From Bacillota bacterium (GTDB lineage Bacteria; Bacillota; SHA-98; UBA4971), in contig JASEJE010000013.1 in NCBI GenBank assembly GCA_030024085.1, positions 33,835 through 86,824 of the forward strand: a stretch of DNA of 52,990 nt. Direction: 5' to 3'. Each line of letters starts with the position of its first letter. Within the stretch, counting starts at the first letter, position 1. This document shows positions 34,492 to 43,351 of the stretch, in pieces. Under the pieces are notes generated by a model. That model did not search any database and had not been told where the DNA came from. It worked only from the letters and a program-made list of their open reading frames with translations. The position numbers and the translations under genes were made by a program.

Positions 34492-35385
34492 CTATCCCTT
34501 CATCGAGCCGACCAGTATGCCCTTGATGAAGTGCTTCTGCAAAAACGGGTACACCAGCACGATGGGAAGCGTGGTGACCACCGTGATCGCCATGCGAACG
34601 GACATCGGGTCCACGAGTTTGAGGTGCCCGAGGGCCACGTCCAGCATCTCCGCCCTCGTAATCATACGTTCGGCTTCCGCCCGCTGGAGTATCTCCATCA
34701 TCACGTACTGCAGCGTCCTGAGGCTCGGGCTGGCCGTAAAGAACAGGGTGTCCCTCCAGGAGTTCCACTGGGCCACGGCCGCGAACAGGGTTATCGTGGC
34801 GGCGATAGGCTTCGAGAGCGGCAGGATCACCTTGAAAAACGCGGTGAGCTCGCTCGCCCCGTCCACGAAGGCCGCCTCCTCGATCTCGCGCGGCAGTCGC
34901 ATGAAGTAGGTCCTGAACAACACGACGTACCACAGGTTGAGCATCCAGGGGATGATGTACACCCAGAACGTGTTGAGGAGGCCCAGGCTTCTAAACAGCA
35001 TGTACACCGGGATCAGACCCCCGCCGCCCAAGAACATGGCCACGAAGAAGATCAGCTTCATCGGCTTGTACAGGAAGTACTTCTGCTTCGTGAACACGTA
35101 CGCGAACATGGCCGAACACAGCACGACCAGCACGGTCCCCAGCACCGTGCGCGCGACGCTCACGAGCGCGGCGGAAACCAGGTCGTTGTTCACGAAGATG
35201 ATCTTGTAGCTCTCAAATGTGAGCTTCCGCGGAAGAATCCATGTCCCGCCCTGGCTGCTGTCGGAGGCTTCGTTGAGCGAGATCGCAATCACATAGAGGA
35301 ACGGGTACACCATCGATGCCCCGAGAAGTGTCAGCAGCGCCCCGTTCACAACGTCGAAAACCCTGTCGCTGAGAGGTTTTCTCAT
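34492..35385 (-). CDS. ABC permease, LplC/YtcP type
   Basis: A 297-residue permease with six hydrophobic segments, from the ATG at 35383-35385 with GGAGG nine bases upstream. Motifs SMVYPFLYVIAISLNEASDS and the cytoplasmic loop EIEEAAFVDGASELTAFFKV. Ends HFIKGILVGSMKG, as in MalG-like permeases. Paired with the upstream LplB-type gene (13-base gap). No ATPase gene in the operon. Confidence 0.93.
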   Translation of the reverse strand: MRKPLSDRVFDVVNGALLTLLGASMVYPFLYVIAISLNEASDSSQGGTWILPRKLTFESYKIIFVNNDLVSAALVSVARTVLGTVLVVLCSAMFAYVFTKQKYFLYKPMKLIFFVAMFLGGGGLIPVYMLFRSLGLLNTFWVYIIPWMLNLWYVVLFRTYFMRLPREIEEAAFVDGASELTAFFKVILPLSKPIAATITLFAAVAQWNSWRDTLFFTASPSLRTLQYVMMEILQRAEAERMITRAEMLDVALGHLKLVDPMSVRMAITVVTTLPIVLVYPFLQKHFIKGILVGSMKG

Positions 35386-35398
35386 CGCCCGAGACCTC

Positions 35399-36364
35399 CT
35401 ACCAGAGCGAGTAATCCGTGAGCTTCCGCGCGATCGTGTTGGTGATGAAAACGAACGCAAACCCCACCGCGGTCTGGAGCAGGTTCACCGCTGTAGAGAA
35501 GGAGTACATCCCCATTGAGATGCCGAGCTCGTACACGTAGGTGTCGATGACCTGAGAGGCCTCCCGCGTCATCGCGTTCCCAAGCAGATAAGAGGCGTCG
35601 AACCCGGCGTTGAATATGCCCGCCATGTTCAGCACCCAGAGGAGCGTGATCGTCGGAAGAATGGACGGGATCGTAATGTGCCACATGGCCCTAAACCTGC
35701 CGCACCCGTCGATCTTGGCGGCCTCGTACATCTCCTGGTCCACGCTCGCGATTGCGGCCAGGTATATGATCGCGCCCCAGCCTATCTCCTTCCACGACCT
35801 CACGAACGTGACCATGTACCAGAAGATGTTCTTGTCCTGCCAGAACAGCACCGGCCTGTCCGTCCAGCCCAGCCCCCTGAGAAGCTCGTTCACCGGGCCC
35901 CTCATCCCGAAGAGCGTCAGGAATATGTTCGCGACCACCACAAAGGACACGAAGTGCGGGAGATAAGTCACAGTCTGCAGGGCGCGCTTGAAATAGCCGT
36001 CACCCACTTCGCTTATCATCAGGGCCAGGATCAGGGGGAACACGTTGGAGCTCAGAATGTAGAGGAAACTGATCATGACTGTGTTTCTGAGGATGAGCCA
36101 GATATCCGGGTCCTGGAAGAACATCTTGAAGTAGCGCAGGCCCGCCCACTGGCTCCCCAGGATGCCTTTGTTGGGGTCGTACTGCACAAACGCCATAAGC
36201 CAGCCGAACATAGGGCCGAACTCGAAGATGAATATCCAGATGAGGAACGGAATTGACATCAGCATGAGGCAGCGTTGCTGGTACATGGTCTTCCACAGCG
36301 TTCGGCGCTTGACGGGCCTGACCGCGTGGTTCGTGCTAGAGGCTATGTTCATCCCCGGCTTCAC
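35399..36364 (-). CDS. ABC permease, LplB type
   Basis: A 321-residue permease. Starts MKPGMNIASSTNHAVRPVKR (GTG) or four codons later (ATG); the site is weak. Motifs FEFGPMFGWLMAFVQYDPNK, KRALQTVTYLPHFVSFVVVA and the loop DQEMYEAAKIDGCGRFRAMW then HITIPSILPT. These mark the LplB/YtcP heterodimer for complex oligosaccharides. It lies between DUF4387 and the LplC gene. Confidence 0.92.
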   Translation of the reverse strand: MKPGMNIASSTNHAVRPVKRRTLWKTMYQQRCLMLMSIPFLIWIFIFEFGPMFGWLMAFVQYDPNKGILGSQWAGLRYFKMFFQDPDIWLILRNTVMISFLYILSSNVFPLILALMISEVGDGYFKRALQTVTYLPHFVSFVVVANIFLTLFGMRGPVNELLRGLGWTDRPVLFWQDKNIFWYMVTFVRSWKEIGWGAIIYLAAIASVDQEMYEAAKIDGCGRFRAMWHITIPSILPTITLLWVLNMAGIFNAGFDASYLLGNAMTREASQVIDTYVYELGISMGMYSFSTAVNLLQTAVGFAFVFITNTIARKLTDYSLW

Positions 36365-36415
36365 CCCCGACCGGCCCGCCCCTCTCGAGGCAGACTAGGC
36401 TATCATGAGGTCACT

Positions 36416-36724
36416 TCAGGTCACTTCGAGCTCGAGCAAGGGCGCATTCTGCTGGGCGCCGTACAGGTCGCCGCTGACCACATCATCCGCCGCCCTGGGC
36501 TTCAGAAACGAAACCTTGATCCCTCTGCAGGCATCCACAAACCAGACGCCCACGACGCTCGCCTCCGGGATCTTATAGACCCGCGCGACGGTCTCCGTCG
36601 AGATGACACCCGAACTCTTTACCCGATCGTAATTGCTCTCGTCCTCGAAGAACATGTCAAGGGTGGTTATGAAAGGAGACGCGTTTTTGCTGCGTATTAC
36701 GCTCGCCAGATCCTTCAGCTTCAA
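36416..36724 (-). CDS. DUF4387 protein
   Basis: A 102-residue protein. A TTG start at 36722-36724, with GAGGAGG nine bases upstream, yields KLKDLASVIRSKNASPFITT, then LDMFFEDE, the DUF4387 opening, and it ends YGAQQNAPLLELEVT. DUF4387 proteins occur almost always next to AtuA-like (DUF1446) proteins. Function unknown; the pair might form a complex. No ATG lies near the true start; the first ATG of the frame would add about 50 unrelated residues. Confidence 0.88.
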   Translation of the reverse strand: MKLKDLASVIRSKNASPFITTLDMFFEDESNYDRVKSSGVISTETVARVYKIPEASVVGVWFVDACRGIKVSFLKPRAADDVVSGDLYGAQQNAPLLELEVT

Positions 36725-36836
36725 GTTAGGAGACCTCCTCGTCAGTGACCGCGGCCGCTGCGTCGCGAGGCAAGACCCCTTCAGCGAGAAACGGACCCGC
36801 TGCCTTGATGGGCCAGGCCCATTCGATGGGTGGGGC

Positions 36837-38285
36837 CTATTCGCCCGGAAGTGAGACCACCTCTGTCCGAAAAGGCTCACAGGGATCCTCCAGGGGCAGG
36901 GCGTGCCACACGCTGAACTGGTACACCTCGCCTACGGATATCGCCCTCCCAGGCGAGAACGGCATGGCCAGGTTTCCCGCCGTGCTCAGGCGCCCGGGGA
37001 ACCCGTGGTGCGACACAGTCGAGCTGGTGAACGAGCAGATGCTGTCCGCCCGCTGCTGCGAATCGGCCACGACGTCAATCAGGATGCAGATCTCATGTCC
37101 CTCCACCACCGGAACCGGCTCGCACGCTCCAAGCACGGCGTCCCGCCCGTAGACCCTGAACGTGAGGGTGTAAGACCCCGCGGGGAGCGTCCTGAAATAG
37201 TGGCACACGATCTCCCTGCACTCGTCCAGGATGACGTCTACGTTTCTGATGAACTGCGGGTCTCTCACCCCGGCTATGCAGACGCTGCGGTAGCCGATCC
37301 GGGTTACGCCCTCGAGCTTCACACGGTATTCCGGATCAGGCACCCACCCGCTCCCGGTTACCCGCACCGTTCGGTCGTCGAGTTGCACGTAGGTCGAACC
37401 GCTGATGTCCAGGGCGCCGCCTGGGTTGGCCTCCCGGCTCGGGTCTGAACGTTCGTAAAACGCGTGACCGACCACGCTCTCCGGCGTGCAGCGCCGCTTG
37501 GGGCTCATGGGCATGACGTCGAAGTGGTCCTTCCGGATGATTCCGAGCAAGCCGTCGTTGCCGCTCCCCGGCGTTGCTGCGAGAGACCCGTCCTCCATGA
37601 TCTTCCCGAAGTGCATCGAGAGACCCTTATCAAACCCGTGCATCAACGGGAGCGCGGCATACAGTCCCACATCGAGCGCCCGCCCGCACAAGACCCCGTC
37701 CAGGCCGGGGTTTGCGCTCAACAGGCGCATCACTACCTCGGGACCGACCTGAGCCACGATCCGCTTGCACTTCTTCACTGTCTCGCAGGACAGCCTCTCC
37801 TCAAGCCGCAGCGCCGGGACGATCCTGCGGGCCTCGACGCCGCCTGCAATCCTATCCACAAGCCAGTCGGGGTCGATCTCGCTCCACACCACGCCGACCT
37901 TCAAGCGGAGGCCGCATTCGCGGCATATGTCGGCTATTATCCTCAGGCTCAGCGCTGTGCTGAGATCCGACCCGGACCCACCCGCCGATACGATGAACGG
38001 AACCCCTGCCTTATGCGCAGAACACACGATTATCTCCAGGTCACACCTGAGAGCCTCTTCCGCCATCACAGGCTTCCCGGTCCCCAGGTAGTACGGCCCT
38101 GCGTCCGTGGTAGTCCCCTGTGCGACGATAGCGTGAACGCCGTAGGATAGAGCTCTCTCAACGGACTCCTCGTCGACCCCGTGGCCTACGAAAGAGGTTG
38201 CGGAGTAGATTCTGAGTTCGTCAGTTCGCGGTTCGTAAGTCTGCGGTCGGTCAGCATGCGGCATACGCATCCCCCGTTGCTTCAT
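36837..38285 (-). CDS. AtuA-like (DUF1446) acyclic-terpene-utilisation family protein
   Basis: A 482-residue protein. Family motifs: LRIYSATSFVGHGVDEESVE, VHAIVAQGTTTDAGPYYLGT, PFIVSAGGSGSDLSTALSL, and LGIIRKDHFDVMPMSPKRRC. AtuA family proteins were named for terpenoid degradation, but many Bacillota members have no known substrate. Together with DUF4387 it looks like a catabolic enzyme in the transport operon. The N-terminal 20 residues (MKQRGMRMPHADRPQTYEPR) are unlike the family, so a later start is possible; the DNA around 38190-38250 there is a degenerate repeat. Confidence 0.85.
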   Translation of the reverse strand: MKQRGMRMPHADRPQTYEPRTDELRIYSATSFVGHGVDEESVERALSYGVHAIVAQGTTTDAGPYYLGTGKPVMAEEALRCDLEIIVCSAHKAGVPFIVSAGGSGSDLSTALSLRIIADICRECGLRLKVGVVWSEIDPDWLVDRIAGGVEARRIVPALRLEERLSCETVKKCKRIVAQVGPEVVMRLLSANPGLDGVLCGRALDVGLYAALPLMHGFDKGLSMHFGKIMEDGSLAATPGSGNDGLLGIIRKDHFDVMPMSPKRRCTPESVVGHAFYERSDPSREANPGGALDISGSTYVQLDDRTVRVTGSGWVPDPEYRVKLEGVTRIGYRSVCIAGVRDPQFIRNVDVILDECREIVCHYFRTLPAGSYTLTFRVYGRDAVLGACEPVPVVEGHEICILIDVVADSQQRADSICSFTSSTVSHHGFPGRLSTAGNLAMPFSPGRAISVGEVYQFSVWHALPLEDPCEPFRTEVVSLPGE

Positions 38286-38403
38286 CCTCCGCTCGTTCTC
38301 TACTCGTTCAATCCGCGGTTCCCTGACTGGTCGCCCCTCCAGCTAGTCGCGCTCCTTCAACTGGCCGCGCCTTCTTGATTGCCACCTGCGGAGCGCCGGT
38401 CTC

Positions 38404-39471
38404 TCACGCGGGCGCGCCGCCGTTCACCGAGTAAGCCACGCTCGACTCGCGCACGATTAACCTGGGGGTCACCGTAACTTGCCTCGGCGGTTCGGCCGAG
38501 CCGGACGTCAGGCGCCCAAGAAGCAACTCGGCTGCGATCCTGCCGCGTTCGGCGGCCAGCAGCGAAACCGTCGTCAAGGCCGGTGAACTTATCCGGGCCT
38601 GCTCGATGTCGTCCATCCCGACCAGCGCCACATCCTCCGGAACGCGAACACCGGCCTCTCGAAGTCGCCTCAAGACGCCCAGGGCCATCAGGTCGTTGGC
38701 GCACAGCACAGCCTGGGGGAGGCCCGGCAGCTCCAGGAGCTTGGCGGCAGCCATATGTCCTCCACTCAGAGTGAAATCACCGTGGACAACCAGTCGCGGG
38801 TCCAGCACGATACCATGTTCGATCAAGGCCTCTTCGTACCCGTGGAGCCGCACCGTTCCGGGAACCGTCTCAGACGGGCCGTTTACGAAGGCAATCTGGC
38901 TAAACCCCTGGTCCAACAGGTGTTCCATGGCCATGCGAACGCCCTTCGCGGAGTCGACGTACACGCTGTCAACGCTCATATCGCCCGGGCTCCCACCTAT
39001 CACAACCACCGGCCGCTTGACCTGCGCAAGCTGCTTCTTGTGGGCTTCTCCGTATGACAGCGGCGAAATGATCAAGCCGTCAACGTACTGCTTCGCCAGG
39101 CTCTGGAGGATGCTGATCTCCTCATCGACTCGGGCCTCTGTGCTCAGCAAGACGAGACGGTAGCCGTGCTCCTTCACTACCTGCTGGATTGCCTTCGCCA
39201 TCGCGACGTACACGGGGTTGCCGACGTCGGCCACAGCCAACGCGATCTGCTCAGTCTGACGCTTCTTCAGGCTCTTCGCCATGAAGTTCGGGGCATACCC
39301 GAGCTCCGCAGCGGTCGCCTTCACGCGCTTCAGCGTTTCCTCGCTGTACCGCCCCGTTTGGTTCAGGACGCGTGAAACGGTGGCTATGGAGACACCGGCC
39401 CTCTCCGCTATGTCCACGATTGTAACCTGTCTCTCGAACCCATTGGAGTGCGACTTGCTCTGCTTCGGCAT
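38404..39471 (-). CDS. LacI-family transcriptional regulator
   Basis: A 355-residue repressor. The helix-turn-helix lies at residues 15-60 (VTIVDIAERAGVSIATVSRV, then LNQTGRYSEETLKRV). The ligand-binding part shows QIALAVADVGNPVYVAMAKA and DVALVGMDDIEQARISSPAL. The ATG at 39469-39471 has GGAGGGCCAAC in front; the longer frame (to 39603) has no site. First gene of the AtuA/ADP-ribosylglycohydrolase locus, next to a perfect operator-like palindrome at 39726-39741. Confidence 0.93.
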   Translation of the reverse strand: MPKQSKSHSNGFERQVTIVDIAERAGVSIATVSRVLNQTGRYSEETLKRVKATAAELGYAPNFMAKSLKKRQTEQIALAVADVGNPVYVAMAKAIQQVVKEHGYRLVLLSTEARVDEEISILQSLAKQYVDGLIISPLSYGEAHKKQLAQVKRPVVVIGGSPGDMSVDSVYVDSAKGVRMAMEHLLDQGFSQIAFVNGPSETVPGTVRLHGYEEALIEHGIVLDPRLVVHGDFTLSGGHMAAAKLLELPGLPQAVLCANDLMALGVLRRLREAGVRVPEDVALVGMDDIEQARISSPALTTVSLLAAERGRIAAELLLGRLTSGSAEPPRQVTVTPRLIVRESSVAYSVNGGAPA

Positions 39472-39725
39472 GTTGGCCCTCCACTCCAGAACCTCGGTCG
39501 TCGTTGATTGGCCAGACCGTCGCGGTATGTTTGGCCCTGCGGTCCAGCGGAACTCGCCGACGCCTTCGTTGCGGCGGTCGCTGCTGGGTAAACGTTCCCG
39601 CACCTGCCGCGGGACAGTCCCTGGCCGGGCGGCGATACTCCCACGGCGCTAAAGGACGTTTCTCACACCCATCGCTCATCAGCACCTCTGTCAGGCACCT
39701 GGAGCTTCAGCTTGCCGCCCCGACT

Positions 39726-39741
39726 GTGTAAAGGTTTACAC
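39726..39741. promoter_or_regulatory. LacI-type operator palindrome
   Basis: GTGTAAA and TTTACAC flank GG, a perfect 16-base palindrome, about 255 bases upstream of the LacI start. LacI-family operators usually have the form TGNAANCGNTNNCA, with CG rather than GG in the centre, so this is close but not classical. It may control the LacI-led operon. Confidence 0.5.
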
Positions 39742-40073
39742 GCAACCACGCATATACTTCTGCGTCAGGGTAGAAAATCCTTCATTGAGTGTTTAAATTG
39801 ACCAATCTTTTTTCGCGCCTCTTGGCTGGGAGGATTGGCCGCCGGATCTTGCGTGGCGTTCTCCGGCGGCCTTGAGGTAAACGTTGTTGCGCGGAGGGTC
39901 CCGGCACACGATGGCCCGGACACCGTCATCGTCATGGCGCATTCGCCCCACGCGTCAGTAGGGGCCGGATCTGGTTCCGCGCCGGTTCAGGAAGTCCTGC
40001 CGGACCGATCGCCCTTGTTTGCGGACGGTATGTGGTCCCCCGGGGGCACGCTCGAGTCTCGCCTATCCCTCAT
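39742..40073. other. Intergenic stretch with no recognisable gene
   Basis: 332 bases between the operator and the truncated permease. An AT-rich segment (39770-39815) may contain the promoter of the LacI-led locus. No coding signal was recognised on either strand. Confidence 0.4.
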
Positions 40074-40378
40074 CTATCCCTTGGACGCCCCTGCTGTCAG
40101 CCCTTCCACCAGCCATCTCTGGACGAAGGCGAACAAGATGATGGTCGGCAGTATCGTCAAGGTGGTCGCGGCCGCCACCTGACCCCACTTAACAATGAGA
40201 GACACCGATATGCGCCAGAGGGTGAAGGGTATCGTCGCTGTGGCATTGCTCTGGGTAAGCACGGACACGATCAGAAAGTCCCCCCACGAGACGACAAATG
40301 CATAGAAGGCGACCACCAGTATGTGTCGATGCCGGACCGGGCTGACGTCGGCAGCATCGGAAAGATTGACACCCCGCG
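40074..40378 (-). pseudogene. 3' fragment of a MalG-type ABC permease
   Basis: The last 80 codons read VVAFYAFVVSWGDFLIVSVL, then NATATIPFTLWRISVSL and FVQRWLVEGLTAGASKG, the C-terminal third of a MalG-type permease. Upstream of about 40330 a further trace (MLPTSARSGID) is visible in another frame, so there is also a frameshift. The N-terminal two thirds are replaced by a transposase fragment. It points to a lost importer operon. Confidence 0.75.
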
Positions 40379-40497
40379 GGAATGAAGCAGCCCCGGCGTG
40401 AGCCAGGGCCGCGACAAACAGGCGAGTTCGACTGTGTAGTGGGATCTAGACGCCGTCTGGATGATGGTTTCAGGCCCGCGTGACGCCGTGGCTCGTG

Positions 40498-40908
40498 AAG
40501 AGGCCTTGCCTGGCCATAGCCCTTGCCCTCGAAGAAGACCCGGACATCCGAGGCATCGTAGGGGTCAAATCTAACGGTTACAGTCCTTCCGGCGAGTTCA
40601 GGGCATGTCTCGTAGGTTTGGCCTCCCAGGGAGAAAAGGCCGGTCTTGTCCACCTTTCTCGTCTCCTCCAGCAAGAATGCCTCGTATAGCTCCCCGAGGT
40701 CAGTCTGGCGAATCGGATGGTCATCGGTATCGAATCTCACTGACGGCGCCTGTTTTGTGGCGGAATGGCGCTTGTTGTTATAGTGGTTTTTGAGCCACCC
40801 AAGGAAGAGATCGTTCGCCCTTGCGATGTCTACGGCCCCTGACCTCGATACCACCTCGAGTTCCGGCAGGAAGCTCCTCTGGACCGTGAGAAAGAGGCGT
40901 TTATGCAA
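40498..40908 (-). mobile_element. IS481-like DDE transposase C-terminal fragment
   Basis: 137 residues with ARANDLFLGWLKNHYNNKRH, EAFLLEETRKVDKTGLFSLG and VRFDPYDASDVRVFFEGKGY, the end of the integrase core plus the beta-barrel Mu-type C-terminal domain. The catalytic DDE part is missing. Immediately upstream are three TTATGC-GAGTT repeats that look like the end of an insertion element. Confidence 0.75.
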
Positions 40909-40955
40909 AGTTTTGCATAAGAGGTTTTATGCCGAGTTACAGATTATGCAGAGTT
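40901..40955. repeat. Repeated TTATGCxxAGTT sites, probable insertion-sequence end
   Basis: Three direct copies: TTATGCAAAGTT (40901), TTATGCCGAGTT (40927) and TTATGCAGAGTT (40944). The first also forms a palindrome with the adjoining TTTTGCATAA (40901-40920). Several transposase-binding sites in tandem are usual at the ends of Mu-like and IS481-like elements. Because they abut the transposase C-terminus, the element seems to be an internal deletion product. Confidence 0.55.
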
Positions 40956-41046
40956 CACTCACTTAGACGGAAGTTCCCGTGGTATCGAGGCCTAAATCCG
41001 TTGGGGCGCATGGTTTCTTGAGCAGCGGGAGTTTTCAGCCTCGTGG

Positions 41047-41590
41047 CTACGGCAGGGGTAGGCCCAGGTGGGCGAAGATCCTGCGGTGCAGTTCGTCAGG
41101 CTGGGTGGTGAGGTTGAACTGTTGGCCAGCAATCCCCATGGTGTTCCGCTGGATCGTTTCCAGGTGCTCCATCAGTAGCTCGAAGGAATACTCCTTCTCC
41201 TCGGCGAGAAGCGGCTCCAGCGCCCGCATCATGTGCCACCTGACATACTGCGCGAGCAGGCACAGGAAGGCATGGCACCTCACCCGGTCTTCGAGCCGGT
41301 GAAACACCGGCCCCAGTTCCAGCTCCGTCTTGGTGTCCCGGATGTCCTGCTCTACGAACTTCAGCGACCTGTAGCCCCTCACGGCCGCCTCCGCAGGAAG
41401 CTTCTCTGCGCCCACGTCGGTCCTGATCACGTAGATGCCATCCAGTTCGGCCTCGCGGGCGACCTGCTCTTCCTTGAGCCGGTATTCGAAGCGGTCGTCG
41501 TCAATGGCCAGCTCGATGTGCTTCCCCTGTATGTACGCCTGGTTGCGGCGACATGCATCGCCGTGGCTACCCGTCTCATCGGACCATTAT
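41047..41590 (-). mobile_element. IS1634-family transposase fragment
   Basis: The minus-strand frame has HIELAIDDDRFEYRLKEEQV, DGIYVIRTDVGAEKLPAEAA and YRSLKFVEQDIRDTKTELEL, then GPVFHRLEDRVRCHAFLCLL, the C-terminal third of the DDE transposases of the IS1634 group. The open frame runs from about 41590 (after a TAA) to a TAG at 41047. The N-terminal part and the first catalytic Asp are missing, so it is inactive. Confidence 0.8.
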
Positions 41591-42070
41591 ACCACTCGTG
41601 CCATATTTGTCACCACCACTGTCGCGCGTTGCGTGGCTACACAATTCAGACAAAACGAAGGCGCAAACCCGCGCCGCCATTAAGCCTGAGCCCCTTTCAG
41701 GACCGGGAACTTGCGGCTAAACCCGCAAACCCGCATGAAACCTAGATCCCCGGTCCCGAAAACCCCCTCAGTGTGCCTTGTCACTGTCGAACTCGGGATC
41801 GGCTTAACCGCGTTGTTGGCAAGCCCGAGACAATGGTGCTGAGGCTGCTGATCATATCGAACGCGCGTTGACAAGGTGACGGGCCTTGGCAAGGTAGGGT
41901 TCTCTCTGCAGGGAATCTGTGCAAGCGTGTTATATGGGCAAGGACGATCGCAGATGATCTTCGCCATGAAGACGGAGAAACCCGGGGCAACTTACATCAT
42001 AGCAGACCCCTACATGGTCTGCATGGCACGTTTACGATGGCGGTCTCCTTTGCTTTCTGGCGTGTAAGCT
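41591..42070. other. Region beside the IS fragment with no confident gene
   Basis: 480 bases. A minus-strand frame of 95 codons (41680-41967) and a plus-strand frame of 63 codons (41876-42067) overlap one another; neither matches a family I recognise. The stretch at 41715-41735 (TTGCGGCTAAACCCGCAAAC) is a small inverted repeat of the kind found at insertion-sequence borders. Probably insertion-sequence flank. Confidence 0.4.
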
Positions 42071-43351
42071 TCATGATCGCATCACCCGTCGCAAGAGGGC
42101 GAGGTCGTCTTCCAAATCCGCCTCCTCAGGCGCGAGGACGGCCAGAGCATGGGGGAAAGGAGACAAAGCTCGCTTCAACACCCCGTGGATCTGGGCCATG
42201 AGCACCCCGTAGTTGGCAATGGGCACGCCCGCACTCTGAGCCTGCATTATCCGGTGGAGCATCTCCCTGCGGTTTAACATGCAAGCCCCGCAATGGACGA
42301 CCAGCTTGTAGTCTCCGAGATTCTCCGGCAGCATGCTGCCGCCGCTCACCACGTCGAATACCAGCTCCCCCCCGGCCACTTGTCGGAGCCACCGCGGGAT
42401 CTTCACTCGCCCGATATCATCCTGGACAGGATGATGAGTGCAGGCCTCCGCAATCAGGACTTTATCCCCTGGCTTGAGGTCCTTCACCGCCCTGACCCCG
42501 GCCACGAGCGTGGGGAGATCTCCTTTGTACCTGGCAAAGAGAATCGAAAAGGAAGTAAACGGCACATCCGGCGGGGTATCGGCAGCAGCCTTCAGATAGG
42601 CTGAGGAATCGGTGACCACCAGCCCGGGTCTGGTGGTGAGGCTGGCCAAAGCATGCCTGAGTTCCCGCTCCTTGACCACCAGCGCTACAGCGTCGCTTTC
42701 CAGCACATCCCTGATAACCTGTTGCTGCGGTAGAATGAGCCTGCCCTTGGGGGCCGCCTTGTCGATGGGGATCACCAGCACGACTAGGTCCCCGGGCTGA
42801 ATCAGGTCGCCTACGATGGTTGGCATGGTCCAGTCCTTGGGTGCAGCCTGTACGATTGCCATTTTGAGGTTGTCTATGCCTTGCCGCTTCAAAGCGCTCA
42901 CCACGACAAAAGGAATGTCGAGTTCCTCCCGCCAGGGACGGCTGGCTGCGTCGGGGTAGAGGTCAGCCTTGTTGACGACCCCTACCACGGGCACGTTTTG
43001 CTGCCTTGCCCGCGTTACCACATCGCGCTCATATTCCCCGATCTCCTGCCCGGGGTCAATTACCAGGAGAGCAAGGTCAGTCTTGTTCAGCACCGCAAGG
43101 CTTCTTTGAACCCGCAACTCGCCAAGGGGCCCCACATCATCCAACCCCGCTGTGTCGATGATGGCCACAGGCCCCAGCGGCAGAAGCTCCATGGCCTTGG
43201 TAACCGGGTCGGTGGTAGTGCCGGGGATGTCCGAAACAATGGCCACATGCTGGTTGGTCACAGCATTGATCAGGCTGGACTTGCCGGCGTTGCGCCGTCC
43301 GAAGATGGCGATGTGCAGCCGCTGTGCACTCGGGGTAACGTTCAAACTCAC
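42071..43351 (-). CDS. hydF: [FeFe]-hydrogenase maturation GTPase HydF
   Basis: A 426-residue protein. The N-terminal GTPase domain has IAIFGRRNAGKSSLINAVTN (G1), DIPGTTTDPV (G2), IDTAGLDD (G3) and NKAD (G4). The C-terminal half carries the HydF cluster ligands CTHH and VHCGACML, the CxH-N-HCxxC motif for a 4Fe-4S cluster. HydF is the scaffold that delivers the 2Fe subcluster to HydA. Neither hydE, hydG nor a hydrogenase gene is in the window. The start ATG overlaps the stop of aspA by four bases, so translation is coupled. Confidence 0.95.
   Translation of the reverse strand: MSLNVTPSAQRLHIAIFGRRNAGKSSLINAVTNQHVAIVSDIPGTTTDPVTKAMELLPLGPVAIIDTAGLDDVGPLGELRVQRSLAVLNKTDLALLVIDPGQEIGEYERDVVTRARQQNVPVVGVVNKADLYPDAASRPWREELDIPFVVVSALKRQGIDNLKMAIVQAAPKDWTMPTIVGDLIQPGDLVVLVIPIDKAAPKGRLILPQQQVIRDVLESDAVALVVKERELRHALASLTTRPGLVVTDSSAYLKAAADTPPDVPFTSFSILFARYKGDLPTLVAGVRAVKDLKPGDKVLIAEACTHHPVQDDIGRVKIPRWLRQVAGGELVFDVVSGGSMLPENLGDYKLVVHCGACMLNRREMLHRIMQAQSAGVPIANYGVLMAQIHGVLKRALSPFPHALAVLAPEEADLEDDLALLRRVMRS

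Noticed and set aside
38404-39603. Longer start of the LacI protein (44 extra residues)
   Set aside because: The extra part is low-complexity and lacks a ribosome binding site; the ATG at 39471 has GGAGG and matches the family N-terminus.
41680-41967. 95-codon minus-strand frame as a gene
   Set aside because: No ribosome binding site or known domain; overlaps another frame in an insertion-sequence flank.
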